From an uncultured Oleiphilaceae bacterium (lineage in GTDB: Bacteria > Pseudomonadota > Gammaproteobacteria > Pseudomonadales > Oleiphilaceae): a DNA stretch of 64,000 nucleotides. This document shows positions 46,777 to 55,804 of the stretch, one piece after another. A program made the position numbers and the translations under genes. How positions within the stretch are numbered: the first letter of the stretch is position 1; each line of letters opens with the position of its first letter. The notes beneath the pieces were generated by a model. It ran no database searches. It had not been told where the DNA came from and saw only the letters and a program-made list of their open reading frames with translations. The stretch is taken from contig CAJXUY010000008.1 of NCBI GenBank assembly GCA_913060665.1, forward strand, positions 1-64,000, given 5' to 3'.

Positions 46777-48057
46777 ATGCAACTCAACTTTAACCATCTT
46801 GATGTCAGCGCTGAAAATCTGGTTTTTACGGTCGATGAACGCTTTCAGAGTTCCAATACACCGGGTGATGTGACCTATGAAAAGCAAACGGCTGCCAGCT
46901 TTCTGAATCAAACATTATTGGATTGTGTTAAAGGTGGTGCATCGGATATTCACTTTGAGCCCTATGAAGAGATGTTTAGAATCCGAGCCCGAATTGATGG
47001 CGTCATGCGTGATATTAACAGCCTGCCAAGAATGTTTGGTAGTCAGTTGTTAATTCGATTAAAAGTTATTGCCGGTCTCGACATATCTGAACATCGTGAA
47101 ACGCAGAGCGGTCGGTTTCGTATGATGATGGATGAGCGAAATGGTATTGATTTTCGAGCGTCTATCACCCCTACGCTCTATGGTGAAACGTTAGTATTGC
47201 GTCTTCTATATTTGGCCCCTGAGATATTGGACATGGAAGTGTTGGGGCTATCTGCTGCCCAGATTGCGCAAATAACAGAATACGCAAGCCGCCAGCAAGG
47301 TTTGATGTTGGTGACAGGGCCAACGGGTAGTGGCAAAACGGTGACGCTATATACGCTGTTGAAGAAACTGAACCATCAACAGCGAAATATCTATACGGTT
47401 GAAGATCCTGTCGAAATAAATCTGCCCGGCGTGAATCAGATCAATATCAGCGAGCGTCAGGGGGTGACCTTTGGTAAGGTCTCTCGCACCATATTGCGAC
47501 AAGACCCTGACGTGATTATGCTAGGGGAAATGCGCGACCCCGAAACGGTAGATGCCGCTATAAAAGCGTCTCACACCGGTCATTTGGTATTATCAACACT
47601 TCATGCTAATACAGCTCCAAAGGCGATTCCACGCTTACGTAATCTAGGTGCTGACCTCCATAATATTTCATCTTCTCTGAGTTTAGTGGTTAGCCAGAGA
47701 TTGTTGCGGCGTGTTGATTCACTGCATCGAGAGCCTGTTGAGTATCCTATTGACCGTCTACTGGCCGTCGGATTTACACAAGATGAATTGGCTGATCTCA
47801 AGCTATACCGGTCTAAAACTTCAGCCGATAACCCTACAGGTTATAAGGGGCGCGTAGGCATATTTCAGGTGATGCCTGTTACTCATGAGTTGTCACGCTT
47901 GATTGCCGAAGGCGCTAGTGAATGGGCGATTGATGAGTTGCTCAACAGTATGGGCGTTGACTCATTGCGCCGAGCAGCTCTAGAGAAAGTAAAAGAAGGG
48001 GTTACTGATCTCGAAGAGGTCGAGCGAGTATTAGGAAAGGCCGAGGTTGATAGATGA
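46777..48057 (+). CDS. Second GspE/PilB-like ATPase, short and without the zinc Cys motif
   Basis: A 426-aa assembly-type ATPase with Walker A GPTGSGKTVTLYTLL (about 181), Walker B VIMLGEMRD and STLHANTAPKA. It lacks a full N-terminal GspE-N domain. The region where GspE has two CxxC pairs contains none (RRVDSLHREPVEYPID onward), yet GRVGIFQV is kept. It overlaps the following prepilin gene by 4 bases. It may be a specialised partner for the other ATPase. Confidence 0.86.
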   Translation: MQLNFNHLDVSAENLVFTVDERFQSSNTPGDVTYEKQTAASFLNQTLLDCVKGGASDIHFEPYEEMFRIRARIDGVMRDINSLPRMFGSQLLIRLKVIAGLDISEHRETQSGRFRMMMDERNGIDFRASITPTLYGETLVLRLLYLAPEILDMEVLGLSAAQIAQITEYASRQQGLMLVTGPTGSGKTVTLYTLLKKLNHQQRNIYTVEDPVEINLPGVNQINISERQGVTFGKVSRTILRQDPDVIMLGEMRDPETVDAAIKASHTGHLVLSTLHANTAPKAIPRLRNLGADLHNISSSLSLVVSQRLLRRVDSLHREPVEYPIDRLLAVGFTQDELADLKLYRSKTSADNPTGYKGRVGIFQVMPVTHELSRLIAEGASEWAIDELLNSMGVDSLRRAALEKVKEGVTDLEEVERVLGKAEVDR

Positions 48058-48791
48058 AAAAGCAAAGATCAAACACAGTAGCCGTTGTTCAGCAAGGCTT
48101 TACACTAATTGAGTTATTGGTGGTAGTGGCGGTACTGGCGACTATGGCGGGTATTGCAGCGAGTGTGGTAGGCAATTACGACCAGCAAGCGCGTGAGCAA
48201 CTGGTGCATACCGAGATGAAAAATATCGCAAAAGCGATTTATCGGTTTAAGCAGGATACGGGGTATTTTCCGAAAGAGGGGGTTTTTTCAGGAGTCGATA
48301 CTTTAGCGGAAAGTTCAGGTGATCAACTTGCAGATTTGGGATTTTTATTTACGCCACCCACAAAATCTGCCTCATTAATAGCACCATGGAATGAAATGGT
48401 TGGAATTGGGTGGAATGGACCTTATATGACAACAGACTCTCAGCAGAAACTACATACCCTAGACACCTCATCGAAAAGTTATTGTGATGAAGAGCTAATA
48501 ACGACTCCTTTTATTTTGAGCAATTCGGTATTGGCTATTAGTGATACATTTGACTCAAGTTCAACTTACGTTAATACAGAAAGTTGTTTTGTTGTTCATG
48601 CGAACGGGGGGTGGGTTCCTAATACGATTACTGGTAAACCCTATCGATACTTATTGGGGTTTTCCAATTCAGACTACCCAGACTGTACTGGAGGTTTTGA
48701 TTGTATTGCGCTACACAGCGCGGGTAAAAATGGAGTTTATGAGAACGGAAATAGTGATGATGTTGTAAAAGTGCTGAGGGTAAACAGGTGA
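48054..48791 (+). CDS. GspG-like prepilin
   Basis: A 245-aa prepilin with a short leader (MKKQRSNTVAVVQQG) and the site G/FTLIE, then the helix LLVVVAVLATMAGIAASVV. The following MKNIAKAIYRFKQDTGYFP is like GspG pseudopilins. The C-terminal half has several cysteines and GWNGPYMTTDSQ, similar to GspG's GPY block. ATG overlaps the previous stop. Confidence 0.85.
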   Translation: MKKQRSNTVAVVQQGFTLIELLVVVAVLATMAGIAASVVGNYDQQAREQLVHTEMKNIAKAIYRFKQDTGYFPKEGVFSGVDTLAESSGDQLADLGFLFTPPTKSASLIAPWNEMVGIGWNGPYMTTDSQQKLHTLDTSSKSYCDEELITTPFILSNSVLAISDTFDSSSTYVNTESCFVVHANGGWVPNTITGKPYRYLLGFSNSDYPDCTGGFDCIALHSAGKNGVYENGNSDDVVKVLRVNR

Positions 48792-49513
48792 TTAATAAAA
48801 AGTATAAAAATCAGTCTGGCTTTACTCTTTTGGAGCTGATTGTCGTTGTAGCTGTATTGGGGTTGGTTACATCTTTAGCAACGGATTTTGTGATTAATGA
48901 TACTAATCAGAAACGCTTTGAGGTGACTCAGCAGCGGTTCAGTGAGATTAAATACGCCATTATTGGTAATACCTCTCATGCTATCAACGGTCAACCGGTG
49001 GTTAGGGGTTTTTATGCAGATACTGATAGCTTACCTTCCAAATTAGACGAGCTGGTTTATGGCTGTTTTGATGGTAGTGTTGGAAATTCTAGTAACGAAA
49101 GTGATTGTTCTAGCGCTGGTCACACGTGGATCACTGGCTGGAAAGGGCCTTATCTTAGGGATTTGCAAACGGTTGGTGGTGAGTTATATTTTCAAGACGG
49201 GTGGGGGAACCATTCTACAGATGGAAATTTTGGTTGGAGTTTTACAATTACGTCTTCAGTTGGGCTTTCAATACAAAGTGTTGGTTTAGATCGTTCCTCG
49301 GGGGGCTCAGGTGCCTATGATGAAGATTACCCTGGCTCAGGAGTCTATGTTGTTACTCAGTCTGATCAAGACCATATAGACTATTTGAAAAGTTTATCAG
49401 CTACGCCAAATCCTATTTGTATAAATACCGTTGCAGAGGCTGTTGATTTATCGCTTTCCTCGCAGTTAGCCTGTGAGGGCCTAACTGATCATATTTGGGC
49501 GACGTATCCCTAG
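48788..49513 (+). CDS. GspG/GspH-like prepilin
   Basis: A 241-aa prepilin: short leader (MINKKYKNQSG), site G/FTLLE, helix LIVVVAVLGLVTSLATDFV. Further on are WITGWKGPYLRDLQTVGG and YFQDGWGN, GspG-type blocks. The GTG start overlaps the previous stop. Its 3' end overlaps a minus-strand small gene by 3 bases. Confidence 0.85.
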   Translation: MINKKYKNQSGFTLLELIVVVAVLGLVTSLATDFVINDTNQKRFEVTQQRFSEIKYAIIGNTSHAINGQPVVRGFYADTDSLPSKLDELVYGCFDGSVGNSSNESDCSSAGHTWITGWKGPYLRDLQTVGGELYFQDGWGNHSTDGNFGWSFTITSSVGLSIQSVGLDRSSGGSGAYDEDYPGSGVYVVTQSDQDHIDYLKSLSATPNPICINTVAEAVDLSLSSQLACEGLTDHIWATYP

Positions 49514-49677
49514 TGAAAATACCGCCCCACCACCTCAACCACCCCGCAAGCCAAAACGGCCACCAAACATAAGCCCAACACCACAGGGCTCTGCATAACA
49601 AACCCAAGGCTACAGGCATATATACTGTATGCCTTGGCAGACTTCTTAAACACTAATAGACCAGGACTTATCGACAT
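49510..49677 (-). CDS. Candidate 55-aa membrane protein divergent from moxR
   Basis: An ATG at 49677 (minus strand) with a perfect AGGAGG 7 bases upstream opens a 55-residue frame that ends at 49510. The peptide starts MSISPGLLVFKK and has a hydrophobic stretch (SPVVLGLCLVAVLACGVVEV). Upstream, TTTACA (49755-49750), a 17-base spacer and GATATT (49732-49727) read leftward from the Fur-like box at 49751. No family recognised. It accounts for part of the 431-base gap 49514-49944. Confidence 0.55.
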   Translation of the reverse strand: MSISPGLLVFKKSAKAYSIYACSLGFVMQSPVVLGLCLVAVLACGVVEVVGRYFH

Positions 49678-49750
49678 TACTCAACCTCCTGAACACTTTT
49701 GTTAGCTTTAAGTGTAGACCTAAATTAATATCAATACCGGTTTAATTGTT

Positions 49751-49769
49751 GTAAATGAGAATCATTATT
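49751..49769. promoter_or_regulatory. Fur-like box between the small membrane gene and moxR
   Basis: GTAAATGAGAATCATTATT (49751-49769) matches 15 of 19 bases of the Fur consensus. It overlaps the -35 of a leftward promoter for the 55-aa gene. On the plus strand TTGTTG at 49746-49751 precedes it, but the -10 is unclear. Both flanking genes could be iron-controlled. Confidence 0.65.
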
Positions 49770-49944
49770 GTTAATATGGCGTCGATTTTAAATGACCCGC
49801 CAGCGTCCGAGGGGGATGTGGTAAAGGTGATGAATTAATCTCAATCCGTTAACGGGTTGAATAGGCATCGCTGTCATAACGCAGTAGGTTGACCCATAGG
49901 GTTAACTGCGGTTTTGATGAACTTACCACCCTCGGAGTAATTGA

Positions 49945-50952
49945 GTGACAACCTCTCTAGTTCAACCTTCTATTCAATCGTCTGTAAAACAGTCGGCAGA
50001 TGTGAGCAATTCTCTCAATCATCATGGCTGTGATGCTATACGAAGTGAATTACAAGACGTATATGAGCGACTTAATACGCTGATACTCGGTAAGTCAAAA
50101 CAGATAAAACTATCACTTACGTGTCTTTTGGCAAACGGGCACCTGTTAATAGATGATCTTCCGGGTATGGGCAAAACGGTGCTTTCCAATTCACTGGCGA
50201 GCGTGTTGGGGTTGGATTATAAACGGGTGCAGTTTACCAATGACCTGCTTCCCGCAGACCTGCTTGGTGCCTCTATTTATGAAAAAGAGCAGTCTGCATT
50301 TCGGTTTATTCCAGGGCCTGTGTTTAGCCAACTGCTATTGGCAGACGAAATAAACCGTGCATCACCCAAAACACAGAGCGCCTTATTAGAGGCAATGGAA
50401 GAGCGGCAGGTGAGCTTGGAAGGGGAGACGCGTCCGTTACCTTCTCCGTTTTTTGTCATCGCGACCCAAAACCCGCTTGAGCAAATTGGTACGTCTGCGC
50501 TTCCCGAAAGCCAGTTAGATCGTTTTATGATGCGTATTCAGATGGGGTATCCCTCACGTACGGCTGAACTAGAGATTCTTGCCGGTCAGAGTAGACGTCA
50601 GTTACTTGAGCAGCAGCAACCCGTTATCACAACCGATCAGCTTACTGGCTTTCAACAGTGTACTAATGAGGTGAACTGCTCTGAATATGCACTGAATTAC
50701 TTATATGAATTGCTTTTATTCACTCGGCAGTCGGGTTTGTTTATTAATGGCATTTCAACACGGGGTGGTTTGGCTATCTTATATGCGGCAAAAGCCTGGG
50801 CTTGGTTGAGTAATAGTGAGGTGTTGATGCCTGCTCATATTCAGGCGGTATTTCCTTCTGTTGCAGGCCATCGCTTGCAGTCTAGAGAGGGTGGCCTTAG
50901 TGCTGAATCAATGGGTGAATATATCCTGGAACAGGTCGCAATACCGCGATGA
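49945..50952 (+). CDS. MoxR-family AAA+ ATPase
   Basis: A 335-aa cytoplasmic AAA+ chaperone-like ATPase. Walker A is DLPGMGKTVLSN, Walker B LLADEINRASPK, and the sensor block VIATQNPLEQIGTSALPESQLDRFM (shown in part) is typical of MoxR. MoxR ATPases help mature or insert partner proteins, often with a DUF58 protein. The start is GTG with GGAG 7 bases upstream. It overlaps the DUF58 gene by 4 bases. Confidence 0.95.
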   Translation: MTTSLVQPSIQSSVKQSADVSNSLNHHGCDAIRSELQDVYERLNTLILGKSKQIKLSLTCLLANGHLLIDDLPGMGKTVLSNSLASVLGLDYKRVQFTNDLLPADLLGASIYEKEQSAFRFIPGPVFSQLLLADEINRASPKTQSALLEAMEERQVSLEGETRPLPSPFFVIATQNPLEQIGTSALPESQLDRFMMRIQMGYPSRTAELEILAGQSRRQLLEQQQPVITTDQLTGFQQCTNEVNCSEYALNYLYELLLFTRQSGLFINGISTRGGLAILYAAKAWAWLSNSEVLMPAHIQAVFPSVAGHRLQSREGGLSAESMGEYILEQVAIPR

Positions 50953-51851
50953 ATGATCAAACGAAATCAGCGAAAATGTCTGTATTTCGAGTGTCGACCA
51001 CGGCAAATGGTATCGGTTTCCTGTGTTCGGTGTTGGTACTGTTTTTGTTTGGCGTGAATTACAACAGTAATTTACTGTTTACGATGTGCTTTATTCTTAT
51101 CGGTGTGATGATTGTCTGTTTCTGGCTCAATATTACCAATATCAGAGCTATCAAAGGGGTGGCGGTGACCGTCCAGCCTGTGCATCAAGGGCAGACCCTT
51201 GAATATAAAATAGACGTGCTCGATGAAGGGAAACGTGACCATGTCGATCTGTTGGCAAATGGTGAGTGGGTGGCAGATGTCGCCAATGCAGAGCAACAGC
51301 AGTGGATCATTAACAATAGAGCTAATAAACGCGGCCAGCAGGAGGCTTCGTTATTGCGTATCAGTAGCCGGTGGCCCTTAGGGTTCTTTAAGAGTGCTCG
51401 TAATCTAATCGAGCTACCTCCTGTTGTTGTTTACCCTGAAGTAGCGCCTGCCTGTGCTGCTAGACCTTCGATTGAAGGAGATGAAGCGCATCTACACAAT
51501 GATGCTGATAGCTTGGTAGGGCTGAAGGAGTATCAAGCTGGCGATAATGCCAGACGAATTGATTGGCGTGCGATGGCCAGGCGTGATCAGTTGCAGGTGA
51601 AGTTGTTTGATGGCGGTTCTGGTGATGCGTCTGTTTGGCTAGACTGGGATGATACGATGGACTTGGTTTACGAGCAGCGTATCAGTTGTTTATGTCGTTG
51701 GATGATTGATTATTATCAGCAAGGGACCGAGTTTGGTTTACGGCTACCTGGTTTTGGCGCGGCACCTGCGAACAGTTATAGCCACTTACATCAGTGTCTT
51801 TATCAACTAGCGTCAATGCCGCATCAGGTGCATTCAGAGTCAAGCGTATGA
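50949..51851 (+). CDS. DUF58 domain membrane protein
   Basis: A 300-aa protein with two membrane helices near the N-terminus (residues about 20-58), a beta domain and the DUF58 block (LVGLKEYQAGDNARRIDWRAMARRDQLQVK in part). DUF58 is a MoxR partner. The stop overlaps the next gene's ATG (ATGA), as in classic moxR-DUF58-tgpA operons. Confidence 0.92.
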   Translation: MNDQTKSAKMSVFRVSTTANGIGFLCSVLVLFLFGVNYNSNLLFTMCFILIGVMIVCFWLNITNIRAIKGVAVTVQPVHQGQTLEYKIDVLDEGKRDHVDLLANGEWVADVANAEQQQWIINNRANKRGQQEASLLRISSRWPLGFFKSARNLIELPPVVVYPEVAPACAARPSIEGDEAHLHNDADSLVGLKEYQAGDNARRIDWRAMARRDQLQVKLFDGGSGDASVWLDWDDTMDLVYEQRISCLCRWMIDYYQQGTEFGLRLPGFGAAPANSYSHLHQCLYQLASMPHQVHSESSV

Positions 51852-53941
51852 ATATACCAGCGAGTACGTTGAAGTATAAGTTTGCAGCGGCAGGTGTTCT
51901 GCTGGTCTATGCACTGCTACCGCTCATGGGGGCATTGTTGTGGCCGCAGTTGGTCATTGTTGTGAGCGCGTTATTGTTACGTCCGTTTTTGTACCTGTTT
52001 TCCAGCGCTGCCAGGCGCGTGCAGATAGCGGCAACAATGGGGTTGCTATGCGGTGCGGTCATCTCAGTTTTTCTACAAGGGGCACCTTGGTTGAGCGGAG
52101 AAAACTTTGTCGCCTGTTTTGCCATTATTTTGGTATTAAAGTGGCTAGAAAGTAGAGAATCTCGCGAGCTTTATATCATCATCTATGGTGCTCTGATTCT
52201 AACGGCGGTGAGCAGTCGATATTTGAGTGGGGTGGCTGTGCTCATCTACCTCATTCTGGCTGTGCTGTTATGGATGGTGGCATTGCATAGTCTTGAAAGC
52301 AGAGAACGGTTGACGCCTAAATCTGGCGTATTGGTGTTGAAACTGTTTGCCCTGGCGTTGCCGTTAACCGCTATGTTGTTTGTGACGTTTCCTCGAATTC
52401 AAGGCCCATTGTGGGATCTGGGTATTGTCATTGGTTTGCCCATTTCGCTGGTGGTTGATCAGTCTGATCGAGAAAAAGGTATCAAGGGAACCCTTAAGGC
52501 CGGTCAGGTTTCACGTTTAAAGCAAGATTATTCACCGGTGTTGGTTGCCGAGTTTGAAAATACCACTCCTTATAAGAGCCGTTTATATTGGCGAGGGCCG
52601 GTTTTTACTCACTATGACGGTGTGGAATGGAGTCTGGATGAGGGGTGGGACAATCGTTCAAGGTTAATCAAACATGCGTTTAAAGGCTCCGGTACGCTAG
52701 AAAGTACGCTCACTGCTAAATCTGAGCGGGTGAGTTATGAAGCGAGGGTTTCACCCAATAACAGCCGTTATCTTTACGCGTTAGATATGCCGGTTGGTCG
52801 GAGTACTGAGAGCTTTCTATCTGAAGATTTTCAACTCTTAGGCATTAGAACGCTATCTGCGGAGTTTAATTATGGCCAGCAAGCGTGGCTAGAATATAGT
52901 GGTGGTCGCCCACTCACCCATGAGCAACGTGAGCAATATACCTCGTTACCAGCCAACTCAAACCCTCGGCTGGTGGCGTGGGGGCGGCAGCTACTATCTG
53001 ATCATTCACTCGCCGATGATCGATTGCAATCACTTCGTGTGCATCTTGCAGAAGGGGGGTACTCGATCACGCAAACGCCTGAGATAGATGAGTATGCCAA
53101 TAGTTTGGATGAGTTTTTCTTTGATCGAAAAGAAGGGGGTATTGAAAACCTGGCGAGCGCGACGGCGGTGGCGCTTCGAGCGGCAGGTATTCCAACCAGA
53201 CTGGTTTCAGGGTATCGAGGCGGTAGTCTTATCGCGCTGACTAATTTCGTTGTGGTACGACAGGCCAATGCGCATGTTTGGGTTGAAGCATGGGATGACA
53301 GTAGTGGCTGGTCTCGTATAGAGGCCAAAGACTACGTATCACCCCCAACACTTGAAGAAAAACAGGCCGCTCAGGCTAAGTCTAAAGCAGAGCCAAAGGT
53401 GAAGCCTGCACCTGTTGCGACAACCCCTGCTGTAGAGCAGGCTAAAACGTCGCCTGCTAATACATCCGTAAAGAAAAAAAATGCTCAGCACGATAAAGGG
53501 TTGAACTGGTTGAGCTCTCTCGGCTCAGGCATTGAGACTTGGACTTTTAACTACAACCCAGATCGACAAATTGAGCTGATGCAAAAGTCAGGTTTTACCA
53601 GTATTGATTGGAAAAGTTTGTTGGCTCTCGCGGCGCTCGGTCTGCTGTTACTGTTTGTTTTATACGGCGTGTTGATCAGCATTAAGCGAACGTCGGAAGA
53701 CCCTGTGGCTGAATCTTTCGAGCGACTTAATCGTGCATTGTTAAAACGTGATCTGCACTGTTTACCACAAGAGTGCCCTAATCATTGGTTAAAGCGCTTA
53801 CAGGTTTTGGTCCCTCAGTTATATCCCGCGCTTGACGCGGTGATCAATCAATACATCGATATTCGCTATCGAGGCACGGTGAGTGCTGGTCAGATTAAGG
53901 AGTTTAATCGTGATATCAAACGTTTATCAGCTATGTTGTGA
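51848..53941 (+). CDS. TgpA-like transglutaminase-fold membrane protein, catalytic Cys missing
   Basis: A 697-aa protein with several N-terminal membrane helices (DUF3488), a periplasmic transglutaminase-like domain, a Pro/Ala/Lys-rich linker and one C-terminal helix (about 600-620). The matching position of the active-site Cys (RRGFCEHYAS in TgpA) reads KEGGIENLAS, so Cys is Ile. His is present (NAHVWVEAW), but the Asp position is Glu (SRIEA). It is therefore probably a non-catalytic homologue. It overlaps the DUF58 gene. A longer frame from 51794 was rejected. Confidence 0.88.
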   Translation: MNIPASTLKYKFAAAGVLLVYALLPLMGALLWPQLVIVVSALLLRPFLYLFSSAARRVQIAATMGLLCGAVISVFLQGAPWLSGENFVACFAIILVLKWLESRESRELYIIIYGALILTAVSSRYLSGVAVLIYLILAVLLWMVALHSLESRERLTPKSGVLVLKLFALALPLTAMLFVTFPRIQGPLWDLGIVIGLPISLVVDQSDREKGIKGTLKAGQVSRLKQDYSPVLVAEFENTTPYKSRLYWRGPVFTHYDGVEWSLDEGWDNRSRLIKHAFKGSGTLESTLTAKSERVSYEARVSPNNSRYLYALDMPVGRSTESFLSEDFQLLGIRTLSAEFNYGQQAWLEYSGGRPLTHEQREQYTSLPANSNPRLVAWGRQLLSDHSLADDRLQSLRVHLAEGGYSITQTPEIDEYANSLDEFFFDRKEGGIENLASATAVALRAAGIPTRLVSGYRGGSLIALTNFVVVRQANAHVWVEAWDDSSGWSRIEAKDYVSPPTLEEKQAAQAKSKAEPKVKPAPVATTPAVEQAKTSPANTSVKKKNAQHDKGLNWLSSLGSGIETWTFNYNPDRQIELMQKSGFTSIDWKSLLALAALGLLLLFVLYGVLISIKRTSEDPVAESFERLNRALLKRDLHCLPQECPNHWLKRLQVLVPQLYPALDAVINQYIDIRYRGTVSAGQIKEFNRDIKRLSAML

Positions 53942-53945
53942 GTAC

Positions 53946-55142
53946 TTGACAGCAAGAGGGCTCGCTTCGTTAATGCTGTTGTTAATGCTTGGCTTGGGTA
54001 CTTCATCAACTATGGCAGCGACTGACTACCCTGAGGTGATGGCTACCTTAATCGAATTGGGTGATGAGGCGAGCGAGTCTTATGAACCGAGTCAGTCTTT
54101 GCTGTATGGCGATCGGTTTTCCAAACTCTATTTTGGCGGGTTTGAAGGGAAGGGACTTGAGTTTGCCGTTGGACAGGCCGATCAGCAGGCGATGCTGGAT
54201 ATTGAAATTGGGTTTAGTCTACTGATCAATAAAGCTGTGAATGGCGAGAGCAAAGCTGAGGTAACGCAGCATTGGTTGCAGTTGAGAGAAAAGCTGACTC
54301 GTGCACCGATGATTGAGAATCAGGATGCAGGGTTCTGGTCCATCGCGGTGCAATCATTATTGATATTGCTGCGAGAAGGGGTTGAAGCGCTACTGGTGGT
54401 TGCCGCGCTTATCGCCTATCTGCGCAAAGCGGGTGCTGCTGATAAGGTCCCCTTAGTCTGGATGGGCGTCGCAGCCGCCTTAGTGGCCAGTGTGATAACC
54501 GCCTGGGCGCTTCAACATTTAATTGCTAACAGTGGAGCGGCTAAAGAGGCGCTTGAGGGTGCGACCATGTTGTTAGCGGCAGCGCTTTTAAGTTATGTGA
54601 GTTTCTGGCTTTTTTCCAGACGCGAAATGCAACAGTGGCAAGGCTTTATTCACAATAAACTAGGCGATGCAGTGAGCGGCGGCAGCTTAATGGCGATTGT
54701 TTCGGTGGCATTTTTTGCGGTTTATCGTGAGGGTGCTGAGACCATTCTTTTTTATCAGGCACTGGTAGCCGATGTCGACGGTGGCTTTGAGCCTATCGCA
54801 ACAGGATTTGCTCTGGCCGCGTTGTTGCTGGGTGTTGTTTACCTGTTTATTTTTCAGCTATCTATACGTCTCCCTCTGAAACAGTTTTTTTCGGGAACTG
54901 CGGGGCTTCTTTATGCCTTGTCAGTCATTTTTGCCGGTAAAGCGGCGCTGGAATTACAAGTTGCGGGTTGGCTGCCCAATACTCATTTGGATTTTGTATC
55001 GAGCATTAGTTGGCTGGGTGTGTTTCCAAGTGCAGAGGCGATCGCGTTGCAGTTATTTTTTCTGGTATTGCCGTTTGTCGTTTTTATGGCGGTATCGAGT
55101 TCGAGGCGTCAAGGGAAATCTAATGCGACGGCTACTCATTAA
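53946..55142 (+). CDS. FTR1 family high-affinity iron permease
   Basis: Inner-membrane iron permease, 398 aa, with a signal peptide and about 120-residue periplasmic N-terminal domain before seven membrane helices. The two iron-binding REXXE motifs are REGVE (about 142) and REGAE (about 261). FTR1 proteins take up ferric iron coupled to oxidation of ferrous iron. The start is TTG at 53946, five bases after the TgpA-like stop. A longer frame starts inside that gene. It is followed by a membrane protein and a di-heme cytochrome. Confidence 0.9.
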   Translation: MTARGLASLMLLLMLGLGTSSTMAATDYPEVMATLIELGDEASESYEPSQSLLYGDRFSKLYFGGFEGKGLEFAVGQADQQAMLDIEIGFSLLINKAVNGESKAEVTQHWLQLREKLTRAPMIENQDAGFWSIAVQSLLILLREGVEALLVVAALIAYLRKAGAADKVPLVWMGVAAALVASVITAWALQHLIANSGAAKEALEGATMLLAAALLSYVSFWLFSRREMQQWQGFIHNKLGDAVSGGSLMAIVSVAFFAVYREGAETILFYQALVADVDGGFEPIATGFALAALLLGVVYLFIFQLSIRLPLKQFFSGTAGLLYALSVIFAGKAALELQVAGWLPNTHLDFVSSISWLGVFPSAEAIALQLFFLVLPFVVFMAVSSSRRQGKSNATATH

Positions 55143-55226
55143 TCTATATACAAAAATGCCAGAACAACGCGTCAGGATGACGTTTCGTTAGCAGTACATT
55201 CTCAATCTTTATAGGAGTTATAAATA

Positions 55227-55790
55227 ATGTCAGAAATTGAGCTCTATTATCTAGCACAACTTTTTCGTACTTATACCGTAGGCTTATGTCTTGGGGTGTC
55301 TACTATTGCGATGACAAACTATTTTTATGTCGTGTCTAGAGGCGGTACCGAGCCTGCTGAGAATCGTATGATGCATATTGTCTATACGATATTGCGTATT
55401 GGTATGGCATTGGTGGTTGCGTCTGAACTCACCACGCTGGTTTACTACTATCATATCGATAACTTTATTTACTGGACTGACAACCCAGAGTTCCTCATGA
55501 GAATAACCATTTTCAGCGTTATCGTAATCAATGCGTTTGCCATGCAATTTCGTAAAATTAGCATGTGGCTGGGCCCTGTACTAGCAGGAGGGTCATGGTA
55601 CGCGTACTTCTTTTTCAGTGTCTGGATCGAAACAGAAAGTACCTACGGCACCCTGTTTCTAGGGTACGTTGCTTGGCTAACTGTTATGTTTGTAATGCTT
55701 AGTAGTTTGCGGTTTTATTTGACCCGTAATCAGGCTAATCGTATTGGTGTTGGCGCTTCGGGCTCGGCTAATGTGACAGCCACTAGCTGA
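55227..55790 (+). CDS. Membrane protein of unknown function in the iron-uptake block
   Basis: A 187-aa integral membrane protein with about five helices (residues about 13-32, 50-72, 88-107, 112-132, 140-160). It has an AGGAG 8 bases before the ATG. I recognise no family. Several histidines lie in the membrane regions, which might bind heme or metal. It lies between FTR1 and a di-heme cytochrome, so a link with iron oxidation or electron flow is a guess. Confidence 0.7.
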   Translation: MSEIELYYLAQLFRTYTVGLCLGVSTIAMTNYFYVVSRGGTEPAENRMMHIVYTILRIGMALVVASELTTLVYYYHIDNFIYWTDNPEFLMRITIFSVIVINAFAMQFRKISMWLGPVLAGGSWYAYFFFSVWIETESTYGTLFLGYVAWLTVMFVMLSSLRFYLTRNQANRIGVGASGSANVTATS

Positions 55791-55804
55791 GAAGGGGATG
55801 CATA

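Noticed and set aside
49413..49619. 68-residue minus-strand frame at the end of the last prepilin gene
   Set aside because: It overlaps the prepilin gene in another frame and lacks a ribosome binding site; the 55-residue frame beside it has AGGAGG.
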